NCBI GenBank assembly: GCA_049999725.1
Contig: JBNGIS010008402.1
Location: forward strand, 1-23,873
DNA from: Haplomitrium mnioides
Taxonomy: Eukaryota; Marchantiophyta; Haplomitriopsida; Calobryales
Direction of reading: 5' to 3'
DNA: 23,873 nucleotides
Shown: positions 1 to 10,002 of the stretch, piece by piece
Layout: every line of letters starts with the position of its first letter
How positions within the stretch are numbered: position 1 is the first letter of the stretch
Position numbers and translations under genes: made by a program
Notes under the pieces: model-generated
Databases searched by the model: none
Seen by the model: only the letters and a program-made list of their open reading frames with translations
What the model was told of the DNA's origin: nothing

Positions 1-321
1 CCTCGATTTCATCTTCCGTAATTCTTCTCGTGAATTCCTCCCCACATGATTCCTCTTCGATGTTGCTGGCTCCCTCCTCAATGAATTCCTCTTCGATGTT
101 GCTGGCTCCCTCCTCAATGAATTCCTCTTCGATGTTGCTAGCTCCCTCCTCAATGAATTCCTCCACGATTCATCCCCTTCAATTTCTGCCCTCCTCTCCT
201 CGAATTCTTCTACGGCTCCATTCTTATAATCTCTCCTCTCACCTCTCTTTGATTTCCTCGTGATCACCCTTGTCAACCCTGCCTCTGTCACGATTTGCTG
301 CAAGTCCCCTTGCTCATCCTG
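1..321 (-). pseudogene. Charged minus-strand open frame, partial, no recognised family
   Basis: Read on the minus strand, one frame is open for 107 codons from a TAG at 322-324 to the window edge. Above that stop the same frame is open again up to about 504. The translation is rich in E, K and R (for example VTEAGLTRVITRKSKR and VEEFEERRAEIEGDE) and ends in a 12-residue tandem repeat of the type NSLRREPATSKR, produced by the 36-bp minisatellite. I see no start codon in the open part and recognise no domain. It could be an exon or decayed gene continuing to the left of the window, or chance opening of purine-rich DNA. The plus strand is also open here (30-263), with a serine-rich translation that looks less protein-like. 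Whether either strand is coding is unresolved. Confidence 0.25.
49..156. repeat. 36-bp minisatellite, three copies
   Basis: Three adjacent 36-bp copies begin at 49, 85 and 121, each starting ATTCCTCTTCGATGTTGCT. They differ at one position (TGGCTC against TAGCTC in the third copy). Partial copies flank them: a diverged one upstream and ATTCCTCCACGA at 157. The period is a multiple of three, so the array keeps frames open on both strands and encodes a 12-residue repeat in each. Confidence 0.9.
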
Positions 322-401
322 CTAGCCTTCTTTATCTGACTCCTCAGGATTCCATAGGGCTCTCTTTTCATTGCATAATCCATGACATTCACTGGGAAAG
401 C

Positions 402-444
402 AGAAAAGAAAGGAAGAGGAGGGAGAGGAGGGAGAGAAGAAAGG
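402..444. other. Polypurine tract
   Basis: An uninterrupted run of A and G covers 402-444, dominated by GGAGGGAGAGGAGGGAGAGAAG-like sequence. Such tracts can be simple low-complexity DNA, retroelement polypurine tracts or pyrimidine-rich leaders on the other strand. No flanking LTR ends were identified here, so I assign no function. Confidence 0.6.
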
Positions 445-490
445 TGCAGGATGGAATAACAACAATAAAACAATAAAGTATAATAAAACA

Positions 491-560
491 CAACAGGCTA
501 ACACAAACTGAAAGAATCAACCAAACAACAGGCTAACACAAACTGAAAGAATCAACCAAG
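491..560. repeat. 35-bp tandem duplication
   Basis: Two essentially identical 35-bp copies start at 491 and 526 (CAACAGGCTAACACAAACTG at the start of each). They lie just outside the left end of the large satellite array and share no sequence with its unit. Confidence 0.9.
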
Positions 561-2930
561 CTAGAAGCTCAAAATTTACAAAAAATGAAAACCTCATACA
601 CACCCGGCCGACATCATGTGAGTTGTCGAATACATGCATATTAACAACTATCACATGTGAGTTATCGAACACATGTGAGTTATCGAACACATGAATATTA
701 ACAACTACCATATGTGAGTTGTCGAATACATGTGCAGTATTGTTAATATAAACAACTATCGCATGTGAGTTGCCCAATATATGTATATTAACAACTATCG
801 CATGTGAGTTGTCGAATACATGCATATTAACAACTATGGTATGTGAGTTGTCGAATATATGTGTAGTATTGTTAATATAAAAAACTATCACATATGAGTT
901 AACTAATACATGCATATTAACAACTATTGCATGTGAATTGTCAAATACATGCATATTAACAACTATCAGATATGAGTTGATATGAGTTGTCAAATATATG
1001 TGCAATATTGTTAATATAAACAACTATCACATGTGAGTTCTTGAATACATGAATATTAACAACTATTGCATGTGAGTTGTTGAATACATGAATATTAACA
1101 ATTATCGTATCTGAGTTGTCAAATACATATGCAGTATTGCTAATGTAAGCAACTATCGCATGTGAGCTGTAGAATACATGAATATTAACAACTATCATAT
1201 GTGAGTTGTTGAATACATGCATATTAACAACTATCGTATGTGTCGTATGTGAGTTGTCGATTACATGCATATTAACAACTATCGACAATTATCGCATGTG
1301 AGTTATCGAATACATGAATATTAACAACTATTGTATGTGAGTTGCCGAATACATGTGGAGTATTGCCAATATAAACAACTATTGCATGTGAGTTGCCGAA
1401 TACATACATATTAACAACTATCGCATGTGACTTGTTGAATACAAGCATATTAACAACTATCGTATGTGCATTGTCGAATATATGTGCAACATTGTTAATA
1501 TAAACAACTATCGTATGTGAGTTGCCTAATACATGCATATTAACAACTATCCCATTTGAACTGTCGAATACATGCATATTAACAACTAGCTATCGTATGT
1601 GAGTTGTCAAATACATGCATATTAACAACTATAGTATGTGAGTTTTCGAACGTATATTGTTAATATAAACAACTAATATTAACAACTATCGTATGTGACT
1701 TGTCGAATATATGAATATTAGCAACTATTGTATGTGAGTTGTCGAATACATGCATATTAACAATTATTGACAACTATCGCATGTGAGTTGTCGAATACAT
1801 GAATATTGACAACTATCATATGTGAGTTGTCGAATATATGCATATTAACAACTATCAATAGCTATAGCATGTGAATTGTCGAATACATGAATATTCACAA
1901 CTATTGTATGTGAGTTGTTGAATACATGTGAGTATTGCCAACATAACCAACTATCACATGTGAGTTGCCGAATACATACATATAAACAACTATCGGATAT
2001 GAGTTGTTGAATACATACATATTAACAACTATCGCATATGAGTTGTTGAATACATGCATATTAACAACTATCGTATGTGAGTTGTCAAATATATGTGCAG
2101 TATTGTTAATATAAATAACTATCGTATGTAAATTGTCGAATACATGTATATTAACAACTATCGTATGTGAGTTGTCAAATACATGCATATTAACAGCTAT
2201 TGTATATGAGTTGTCGAATATATGTGCAATATTGTTAATATAAACAACTATCGCATGTCGAATACATGAATATTAACAACTATTGTTTGTGAGTTGTCAA
2301 ATACATGCATATTAACAACTATCAACAACTATCCGTATGTGAGTTGTCGAATACATGAATATTAACAACTATCGTATGTGAGTTATCAATTATCAAGTAC
2401 ATGTGAGTGTTGCTACTATAAAAAACTATCATATGTGAGTTGCCGAATACATGCATATTAACAACTATCGCATGTGAGTTGTCAAATACATGCATATTAA
2501 CAACTATCGTATGTGAGTTGAGTTGTCAAATACATGCATATTTACAACTATCGTATCTTTACAACTATTGTATCTGAGTTGTCGAATATATGTGCAATAT
2601 TGTTAATATAAACAACTACCGCATGTGAGTTTCCTAAAACATGCATATTAACAACTATTGCATCTGATACATGCATATTAACAACTATCATTTGTGAGTT
2701 GTCAAACATATGTGTAGTATTGTTACTATAAACAACTATCTCATGTGAGTTGCTAATACATGCATATTAACAACTATCGCATGTGAGCTGTCGAATACAT
2801 GCAAATTAACAACTATCGTATATGAGTTGTTGAATATATGTCCAATATTGTCAATATAAACAACAATTGTATGTGAGTTGTCTAATACATGCATATTAAC
2901 AACTATCGTATGTGAGTTGTTGAATACATG

Positions 2931-3356
2931 TATAGTATTGCTAATATAAACAACTATGGTATGTGAGTTGCCTAATACATGCATATTAACAACTATCGCA
3001 TGTAAATTGTCGAATATATGCATGTTAACAACTATTGCATGTGAGTTGTTGAATACATGCATATTAACAACTATCATATGTGAGTTGTCGAATACATATG
3101 CAGGCATATTAACAACTATTGTATGTGAGTTGTCGAATACATGTATAGTATTGCTAATATAAACAACTATGGTATGTGAGTTGCCTAATACATGCATATT
3201 AACTACTATCGCATGTAAATTGTCGAATACATGCATGTTAACAACTATTACATGTGAGTTGTTGAATACATGCATATTAACAACTATCATATGTGAGTTG
3301 TCGAATACATGTGCAGTATTACTAATATAAACAACAACCGTATGCAAGTTACTGAA
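2931..3356. repeat. 213-bp higher-order repeat inside the left arm
   Basis: The segment beginning TATAGTATTGCTAATATAAA at 2931 recurs at 3144 with the same order of variant units. These are a long unit, a TTGCCTAATACATG unit, a GTAAATTGTCGAATA unit with GCATGTTAAC, a TTGTTGAATACATG unit and an ATCATATGTGAG unit. The spacing is 213 bp, so a block of about five units was duplicated together. The second copy is followed to roughly 3320-3356 before similarity falls to the ordinary unit level. Confidence 0.75.
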
Positions 3357-5425
3357 TACATGCATATTAACAACTATCGCATGTGAGTTATCAAATACAT
3401 GCATATTAACAACTATCGTATGTGAGTTGTCGAATATATGCATATTAACAACTAGCGTATGTGACTTGTCAAATACATGTGTAGTATTGCTAATATAAAC
3501 AACTATCACATGTGAGTTGCCTAATACATGCATATTGACAACTATCGCATAATAATTCTCAAATACATGCGTAGTATTGCTAATATTAACAACTATCGCA
3601 TGTCAATATCGAATACATGCTTATTAACAACTATTGCATGTGCGATGTCGAATACATGCTTATTAACAACTATCGCATGTGAGTTGTCGAATAAGCATTG
3701 AGTTGTGAGTTCTCAAATACATGCGTAGTATTGCTAATATTAACCATTATCGCATGTGAGTTGTGGAATACATGTTTATTAACAACTATCGTATGTGAGT
3801 TGTCAAATGCATGCCTACTAAGAACTATCGCATGTGAGTTGTCGAATATATGCATATTAACAACCATCGCATGTGAGTTGTTAAATACATGCTTAGTGAC
3901 AACTATCACATGTGAGTTGTCGAACCCATATGAACAACTATCACATATGAGTTGTCGAATACACCCATATGAACAACTATCGCATGTGAGTTATTGAATA
4001 CATGCTTTTAAACAGCTATCATATGTGAGTTTTGAGCTATCAAATTCATGTCTAGTATCCCAAATGATAACAACTATTGCATGTGAGTTATCGAATACAT
4101 GCATATTAACAACTATAGCATGTGAGTTGTCGAATACATGCATATTAACAACTATCGCATGTGAGTTGTCGAATACATGCATATTAACAACTATCGCATA
4201 TGAGTTGTCAAATACATGCATATTAACAACTATCATATGTGAGTTGTCGAATACATGCATATTAACAACTATCGTATGTGAGTTATCGAATACATGCATA
4301 TTAACAACTATCGTATGTGAGTTGTTGAATACATGCAAATTAACAATTGTCGCATGTGAGTTGTGGCATGTGAGTTGTTGAATATATGCAATATTAACAA
4401 CTATCGCATATGAGTTGTCAAATACATGCTTATTAATAACTATGGAATAACTATGGCATGTGAGTTGTCAAATACATACAAAGTATTGCTAATATTAACA
4501 ATTATGGCATGTGAGTTGTCGAATATATGCTTATTAACAACTATTGCATATGAGTTGTCAAGTACATGCTTATTAACAACTGTAGTTTGTGAGTTGTTAG
4601 TTGTCCAATACATGCGTAGTATTGCCAACATTGACAACTATCGCAACTATCGCATGTGAGTTGTCGAATACATGCGTAGTGTTGCTAATATTAACAACTA
4701 TTGCATGTGAGATGTCAAATACATGCTTATTAAAAACTATCGCATGTGAGTTGTTAAACACATGCTTATTAACAACTATCGCATTAAAAACTATCGCATG
4801 TGAGTTGTCAAACACATGCTTATTAACAACTATCGCATGTGAGTTGTCAAATACATGCATAGTATTGCTAATATTAACAACTATCGCATGTCGCATGTGA
4901 GTTCTCGAATACATGCATATTAACAACTATCGTATGTAGTTGTCAAATACATGCTTATCAACACCTACATCATGTGAGTTGAGACTTGTTGAATACATGC
5001 GGTGTATTGCTAATATTAACAACTATCGCATGTAAGTTGTCAAATACATGAGTATCAACAATTATCGCATGTGAGTTGTCAAATACATGCTTATTGACAA
5101 CTATCTCGCATGTGAGTTGCTGAAAACATGGCTATTAACAACTATAGCATGTGAGTTGCCAAACATGCATATTAGAAACTATTACATGTGAGTTTTCGAA
5201 TACGTGCTTATAACAACTATCGCATGTGAGTTGTGAGTTGTCAAATACATGCGTAGTATTGCCAATATTAACAACTATCGTATGTGAGTTGTGGAATACA
5301 TGCTCATTAACAACTATCGCATGTGAGTTTTCAAATACATGCTTTCTAACAACAATGTCGCATGTGAGTTGTCAAATACATGCGTAGTATTGCTAATGAT
5401 TACAACTATCGCATGTGAGTTGTGG

Positions 5426-5435
5426 NNNNNNNNNN
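5426..5435. other. 10-N assembly gap
   Basis: Ten ambiguous bases interrupt the left arm. The round number suggests a scaffold gap of unknown true length, so copy number in the array is a minimum estimate. The orientation switch lies about 45 bp to the right of the gap, inside continuous sequence. Confidence 0.95.
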
Positions 5436-5472
5436 ACTATCTAGCATGTGAGTTGTTGAATACATGCCTATT

Positions 5473-5498
5473 AACAACTATAACATGCGATAGTTGTT
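5473..5498. repeat. Inversion point of the array, short palindrome
   Basis: AACAACTA at 5473-5480 faces TAGTTGTT at 5491-5498, separated by ten bases. To the left every unit reads GAGTTG...ACATG...AACAACTATC. To the right every unit reads GATAGTTGTT...CATGTATTCGACAACTC. This is where the array changes strand. Confidence 0.9.
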
Positions 5499-7370
5499 TA
5501 TATTAACAATACTGCACATATATTGGACAACTTACATACGATAGTTGTTATAACATATGCATGTATTTGACAATTCACATGCGAGAGTTGTTAACATGCA
5601 TGTATTACGCAATTCACATGCGATAGTTGTTTATATTAACAATATTGCATATATATTAGACAACTCACATACGATAGTTGTTAATATGCATGTATTCGGT
5701 AACTCACATGCGATAGTTGTTTATATTAGCAATACTGCACATGTATTCGACAACTCACATACAATAGTTGTTAATATTCATGTATTCGACAACTCACATA
5801 CAATAGTTGTTAATATGCATGTATTCAACAACTCACATATGATAGTTGTTAATATTCATGTATTCAACAACTCACATGCGATAGTTGTTTATATTAGCAA
5901 TATTACACATGTATTCGACAACTCATATGCAATCGTTGTTTATATTAGCAATACTACACATGTATTCGACAACTCACATACGACAGTTGTTAATATTCAT
6001 GTATTCGACAACTCAGATACGATAGTTGTTAATATTCATGTATTCGACAACTCCCATACGATAGTTGTTAATATTCATGTATTCGACAACTCACATGTAA
6101 TAGTTGTTAATATGTATGTATTCGACAACTCACATGCGATAGTTGTCGGTAGGTATCGATAGTTGTTAATATTCATGTATTTGACAACTCACATATGATA
6201 GTTGTTAATATTCATGTATTCGACAACTCACACGCAATATGATTGTTGTTAATATTCATATATTCGACAACTCACATGCAATAGCTGTAGATAGTTGTTT
6301 ATATGCATATATTCGACAACTCACATACGATAATTGTTAATATTCATGTATTCTACAACTCATATACGATAGTTGTTTATATTAGCAATATTGCAGATGT
6401 ATTAACAGTTGTTTATATTAGCAATACTACAGATGTATTTGACAACTCACATACAATAGTTGTTAATATGCATATATTCGATAATATGCATGTATTCGGC
6501 AACTCACATGCGATAGTTGTTCATATGCATGTATTCGACAACTCACATACGATAGTTGTTAATATGTGTGTATTTGACAATTCACATGCGATAGTTGTTA
6601 ATATTCATATATTAGACAACTCACACGCGATAGTTGTTTATATTAACAATACTGCAGATATATTTGACAACTCACATACTATCATAGTTGTTAATATGCC
6701 TCTCGAATCACATACTATCATAGTTGTTAATATGCCTCTCGAATCACATACTATCATAGTTGTTAATTCGAATCACATACTATCATAGTTGTTAATATGC
6801 TTGTATTCGACAACTCACATACAATAGTTGTTAATATGCCTTCAACAACTCACATATGATAGTTGTTAATATGCCTTCGACAACTCACATACGATAGTTG
6901 TTAATATGCTTGTATTCGACAACTCACATATGATAGTTGTTAATATGTTTGTGACAACTCACATATGATAGTTGTTAATATGTTAATATGCATGTGACAA
7001 CTCACATATGATAGTTGTTAATATGTTAATATGCTTGTGACAACTCACATACGATAGTTGTTGATATGCCTGTATTCAACAACTCACATACGATAGTTGT
7101 TAATATACTTGCATTCGACTATTCAACAACTCACATACGATAGTTGTTAATATGCTTGTATTCAACAACTCACATACGATAGTTGATACGATAGTTGTTA
7201 ATATGCTTGTATTCAACAACTCACATACGATAGTTGTTAATATGTCTGTATTCGACAACTCACATACAATAGTTGTTAATATGTTAATATGCATGTGACA
7301 ACTCACATACGATAGTTGTTAAGTTGTCACATACAATAGTTGTTAATATGCCTGTATTCAACAACTCACA
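5485..7370. repeat. Minisatellite array, right arm, inverted orientation
   Basis: About 1.9 kb of the same 39/51-bp repeat in reverse orientation. From about 5490 to 6680 the long variants (TATATTAACAATACTGCACA) match the subfamily of the distal left arm, not the subfamily next to the junction. From about 6680 to 7370 units are shorter and shuffled, with ATGCTTGTATTCGACAACTC and units lacking the middle segment. The plus strand stays open through much of 5557-6162 and 6303-6788 for the same arithmetic reason as in the left arm. Confidence 0.95.
6684..6800. repeat. 36-bp local amplification inside the right arm
   Basis: Copies starting ATAGTTGTTAATATGCCTCT occur at 6684 and 6720 (36-bp spacing). 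A third starts at 6756 with a 7-bp deletion, and a new ordinary unit starts at 6785. The amplified unit is a fused, shortened 39-mer (CTCTCGAATCACATACTATC), so it arose after the main array. Confidence 0.85.
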
Positions 7371-7497
7371 TTTAACCACAACAAATGTTAACATTAGCCA
7401 TAAATCACAAGTTGTTAATATGCATGTATTCAACAACTCACATTTAACCACAACAAATGTTAACATTAGCCATAAATCACAAGTAACTATAACAAAT
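7354..7497. repeat. 72-bp duplication at the right border of the array
   Basis: GTATTCAACAACTCACATTT occurs at 7354 and again at 7426, followed in both by ACCACAACAAATGTTAACAT and CATAAATCACAAGT. Each 72-bp copy fuses one satellite unit to non-satellite DNA, so the duplication happened across the array edge. Confidence 0.9.
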
Positions 7498-8148
7498 GTT
7501 CATATTAACAACACCATGGATGTAAACATGACAACAAATTTAACCTCATATAACCAAAACACAAGATCTAACCACATACAACCAAAACAACAAATATAAC
7601 TACAACAATAGATGTTAATATAGCAACACAAGAGATATAACCACGACAATAGATGTCAATATAGCAACACAAGAGATATAACCACTACATATCTTTAACA
7701 TTAGCAACAAAACACATGCTATGTGATAGATGTTAACTAACAACAAAACACATCAATCACAAAGAGATGTGTTGAGTGAGTTGTTTCCATTAGCAATACA
7801 ACACATCTAAACATTAGCAACATGATATATATAGCCAACACATGTAACTACTAGCAATAAAACAAATGTAGCAAAGACATATATCTATTAGCAAGATGAC
7901 AAATGTAGCTCAACACATGTAAGTATTAGTAAGCAAGCTCCCACGTACCACATGTAACTACTAGCAATAAAACAAATGTAGCAAAGACATATACCTATTA
8001 GCAAGTTGACAAATGTAGCTCAACATATGTAAGTATTAGTAAGTATGCTCCCACATACCACATGTACTTTAACATGAAAACAAAGTGGACCTTTTAACAT
8101 GAAAGGCACTTCAAAGTAAAAAGTATAACCCTATGCAGTGTGGGTTTG
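7498..8148. repeat. Degenerate AT-rich repeats (41-bp and 110-bp duplications)
   Basis: No gene is visible. A 41-bp unit starting CAATAGATGT is present twice (7606 and 7647). A 110-bp unit starting CATGTAACTACTAGCAATAA is present at 7841 and 7951 with few differences, and a third copy begins at 8061 but is cut after about 7 bp. Words such as ATTAGCAA and AACACATGT recur, suggesting an older satellite that has decayed or distant relatives of the 39-bp unit. Confidence 0.8.
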
Positions 8149-8600
8149 CTAACATGTAACCATAATGCAAAGAGTGTTTTTGCAAAGCAAACAGGTAAGT
8201 GAATGAAAAAATGGGTGACCAGAAGATCGGTCAGTACATATGTTGCATAGACTACTAGTCAAGTGAAGACTGACCGCCAGCAATTCCAACACACACTTGA
8301 ACAGACAGTCCGTCCTGGAAACAACTTGTGGGGATTCATGCAATTATATATCTTAAACTACGAACTCCCCTCCCCTACTACTGGAGTAGACTGTAGTAGA
8401 CAGGAAATGGTGGGCTCAATGTAAGAAACGTGAGACCCAAACGCATGCCTATGCCCTGTCTGTCAAACCTCTTCTTATCTCATGCATATACACTGTACAT
8501 ACATCAATTGCCAACTCACCTACTGTAACGTTTCTTCTCTGTTTCTGAGCTGTGAAACATTGTTGCTTGAATACGGGAAGGAAATCCGTCCCAGTGTCGT
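8149..8600. other. Probable 3' flank of the minus-strand gene; no coding feature seen
   Basis: This unique-looking sequence lies downstream of the stop codon of the minus-strand coiled-coil gene. A 64-codon minus-strand open frame (8149-8343) has no recognisable protein character. I see no convincing polyadenylation signal. It may hold the 3' untranslated region. Confidence 0.4.
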
Positions 8601-9486
8601 CTATTTTTTTTTATGAACCTTTTTCTTTTGATCACGAGCAGCATCTTCCCACAACCTCTCTTGGATGTAGTCGCCATTTTCTGAGTGCATGAGCTCCCTC
8701 ATGTACTGCGCGAATTCTCCCATGGATTTTCTGCAAGGAAATACGAGTTCAGAGCTGTGAACCTGCCTGTGGACAACTGAACTCTGATTCCACATCGTTA
8801 ATGCAGCACATGAACGAAAAGTATGAACCCTAGAACCTTGCAACTTAAGAGTCACTATGAGCTTACTTACCGTAGCTCTTGCAACTTGCCGCCAAATACT
8901 TCAGAGAATTCTTGGAGTTCTTTCTCTATATCCTGCAAGTGTAGAACTAACCAGTGATTGTAAAATATTTCAAAGTTTGAAAACAAGTTCCTACAGCAAA
9001 ATTAAATATCCGTGCGTCCAGAGTTAGAAATAAACCTCCAGCTTAGAACTGCATATCTCTCTCCTATGCCGCTCCTGGCTCAGTTGCACAGAAGCATCCT
9101 GAACATTTGGTCACCACATATATGTGCATCAACGTTACCATTCAAGGCCGATACTTGCTAGAATCGTTTGTAGTGAGAGAGACCTTTGCCTTGTATATTG
9201 TCTACAGTCAGATTTCGCTGTTAATGAACATCGCATGCTGAAGCTGTCGGAGTAGCAGCTAAATCGTATTGCTACTGTTCTCGTGTATGCAGAGTTGCAG
9301 AGTGATCCAAGGGATCCCATTCTAAGTAAAGAAAAGATGCCAAGGAAGGGGTACCGGCTTCTTCTGGAACAAACGGTGATCAATTTTGTATCTCGCACTC
9401 TTATCATCTTCACTCACGTCTTCGATTAGAGTTTCCTTATTTTCCTTGTTCCTCCCATGTATAGTTGGTTCAGTCCTACCCCAGAT
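8601..9486 (-). CDS. 3' exons of a coiled-coil protein gene, family not recognised
   Basis: Four exons join on the minus strand with matching phases and canonical sites: 9418-9486 (23 codons, donor GAC|gtgagt), 9036-9098 (21 codons, acceptor gttcag|GAT, donor GAG|gtttat), 8871-8932 (62 nt, acceptor ttgcag|GAT, donor ACG|gtaagt) and 8601-8730 (acceptor ttgcag|AAA, stop TAG at 8601-8603). Introns are 319, 103 and 140 bp. The split codon CG|A across the last intron restores the frame, which supports the model. The product ends with a heptad-like amphipathic stretch running through LSQERHRREI, LEDIEKELQEFSEV and LQELRKSMGEFAQYMRELM, followed by a basic tail (RDQKKKVHKKK) that could act as a nuclear signal. 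No start codon is found in the modelled part, so the gene is 5'-incomplete here. I do not recognise the family. It is transcribed divergently from PHF5A. Confidence 0.65.
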
Positions 9487-9975
9487 CTAAGTTGTGACAG
9501 TGACAAGGCATCGGTAAGGATCTCTATGTCCTCTTTGTCTCTATCGCTCTCTCACTCTCTAGACACAGCTGGTCCCACCTGATGATATGTTTAATTGTAA
9601 CGCCCGATCCCGCAAGAAACATTTCACAGCTATAAGTCTTGCAGAGATGCACGAGTCTTAGCAATCAACATGCTACCCCATTCTAAATCATAAAGCGTTG
9701 CTAGAGTTATAGAATCCAAATTACAAATTTGCTTCTGATTTGGCATTTCGGTACAAGACCTATAAAGATCAAGAATAAAACATAAGATTCACCAAAAAAA
9801 TCCAGTAACAGCCCCGTTGGAAATAACACTTGACACCAAAGGACTACAAAAACATGAAGTATAGAATTCCAAATACAAGAATATTTGTGGATTGACCATT
9901 TAGACTACTCAAGACGAAGAAGATACAACCAACACGGATACAAAGCTTCTACAACCAACGTCTCAAGAGACGTAC

Positions 9976-10002
9976 CTTTCTGGCCAGACTTGGATCATAC
10001 AC
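9976..10002 (-). CDS. Candidate 27-bp micro-exon of the coiled-coil gene
   Basis: On the minus strand, tcttgcag|G and AAAG|gtacgt flank exactly 27 bp encoding VYDPSLARK in phase 0. That phase would join in frame to the exon at 9418-9486 after a 489-bp intron. Both splice sites are strong by eye. There may be further exons between or upstream; a possible one near 10375-10420 (acceptor aatccag|GTT, donor CCGAAG|gtggtt) is weaker and not called. Confidence 0.35.

Larger units (their letters stand above)
613..5484. repeat. Minisatellite array, left arm, 39-bp unit with 51-bp variant
   Basis: About 4.87 kb of head-to-tail repeats. The unit is recognised by the words GTGAGTTGTCGAATACATG and ATTAACAACTATCGCATG, 39 bp in total. 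A long form of 51 bp carries an extra 12 bp near GCAGTATTGTTAATATAA. Most differences between copies are C/T or G/A changes at CpG positions (TCG against TTG or TCA; CGCATG against CGTATG or TGCATG), as expected for methylated repeats. Two subfamilies occupy blocks. From about 613 to 3550 units carry GCATATT, and the long form carries TGCAGTATTGTTAATATAA. From about 3550 to 5425 units mostly carry GCTTATT, and the long form carries GCGTAGTATTGCTAATATT. Both periods are multiples of three, so long frames stay open on both strands (a 13-residue minus-strand unit MHVFDNSHAIVVN and a plus-strand unit ACELSNTCILTTI). I do not regard these as genes. Occasional 3-15 bp slippage duplications interrupt the phase. 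Confidence 0.95.

Noticed and set aside
2736-3533. 265-codon minus-strand open frame, and similar long frames in the array
   Set aside because: It is a by-product of stop-poor 39/51-bp repeats. The same stretches are open on both strands, and phase is lost at slippage sites.
613-7370. CRISPR-like array of regular repeats
   Set aside because: There are no unique spacers; the whole period is repeated. The surrounding genes are eukaryotic.
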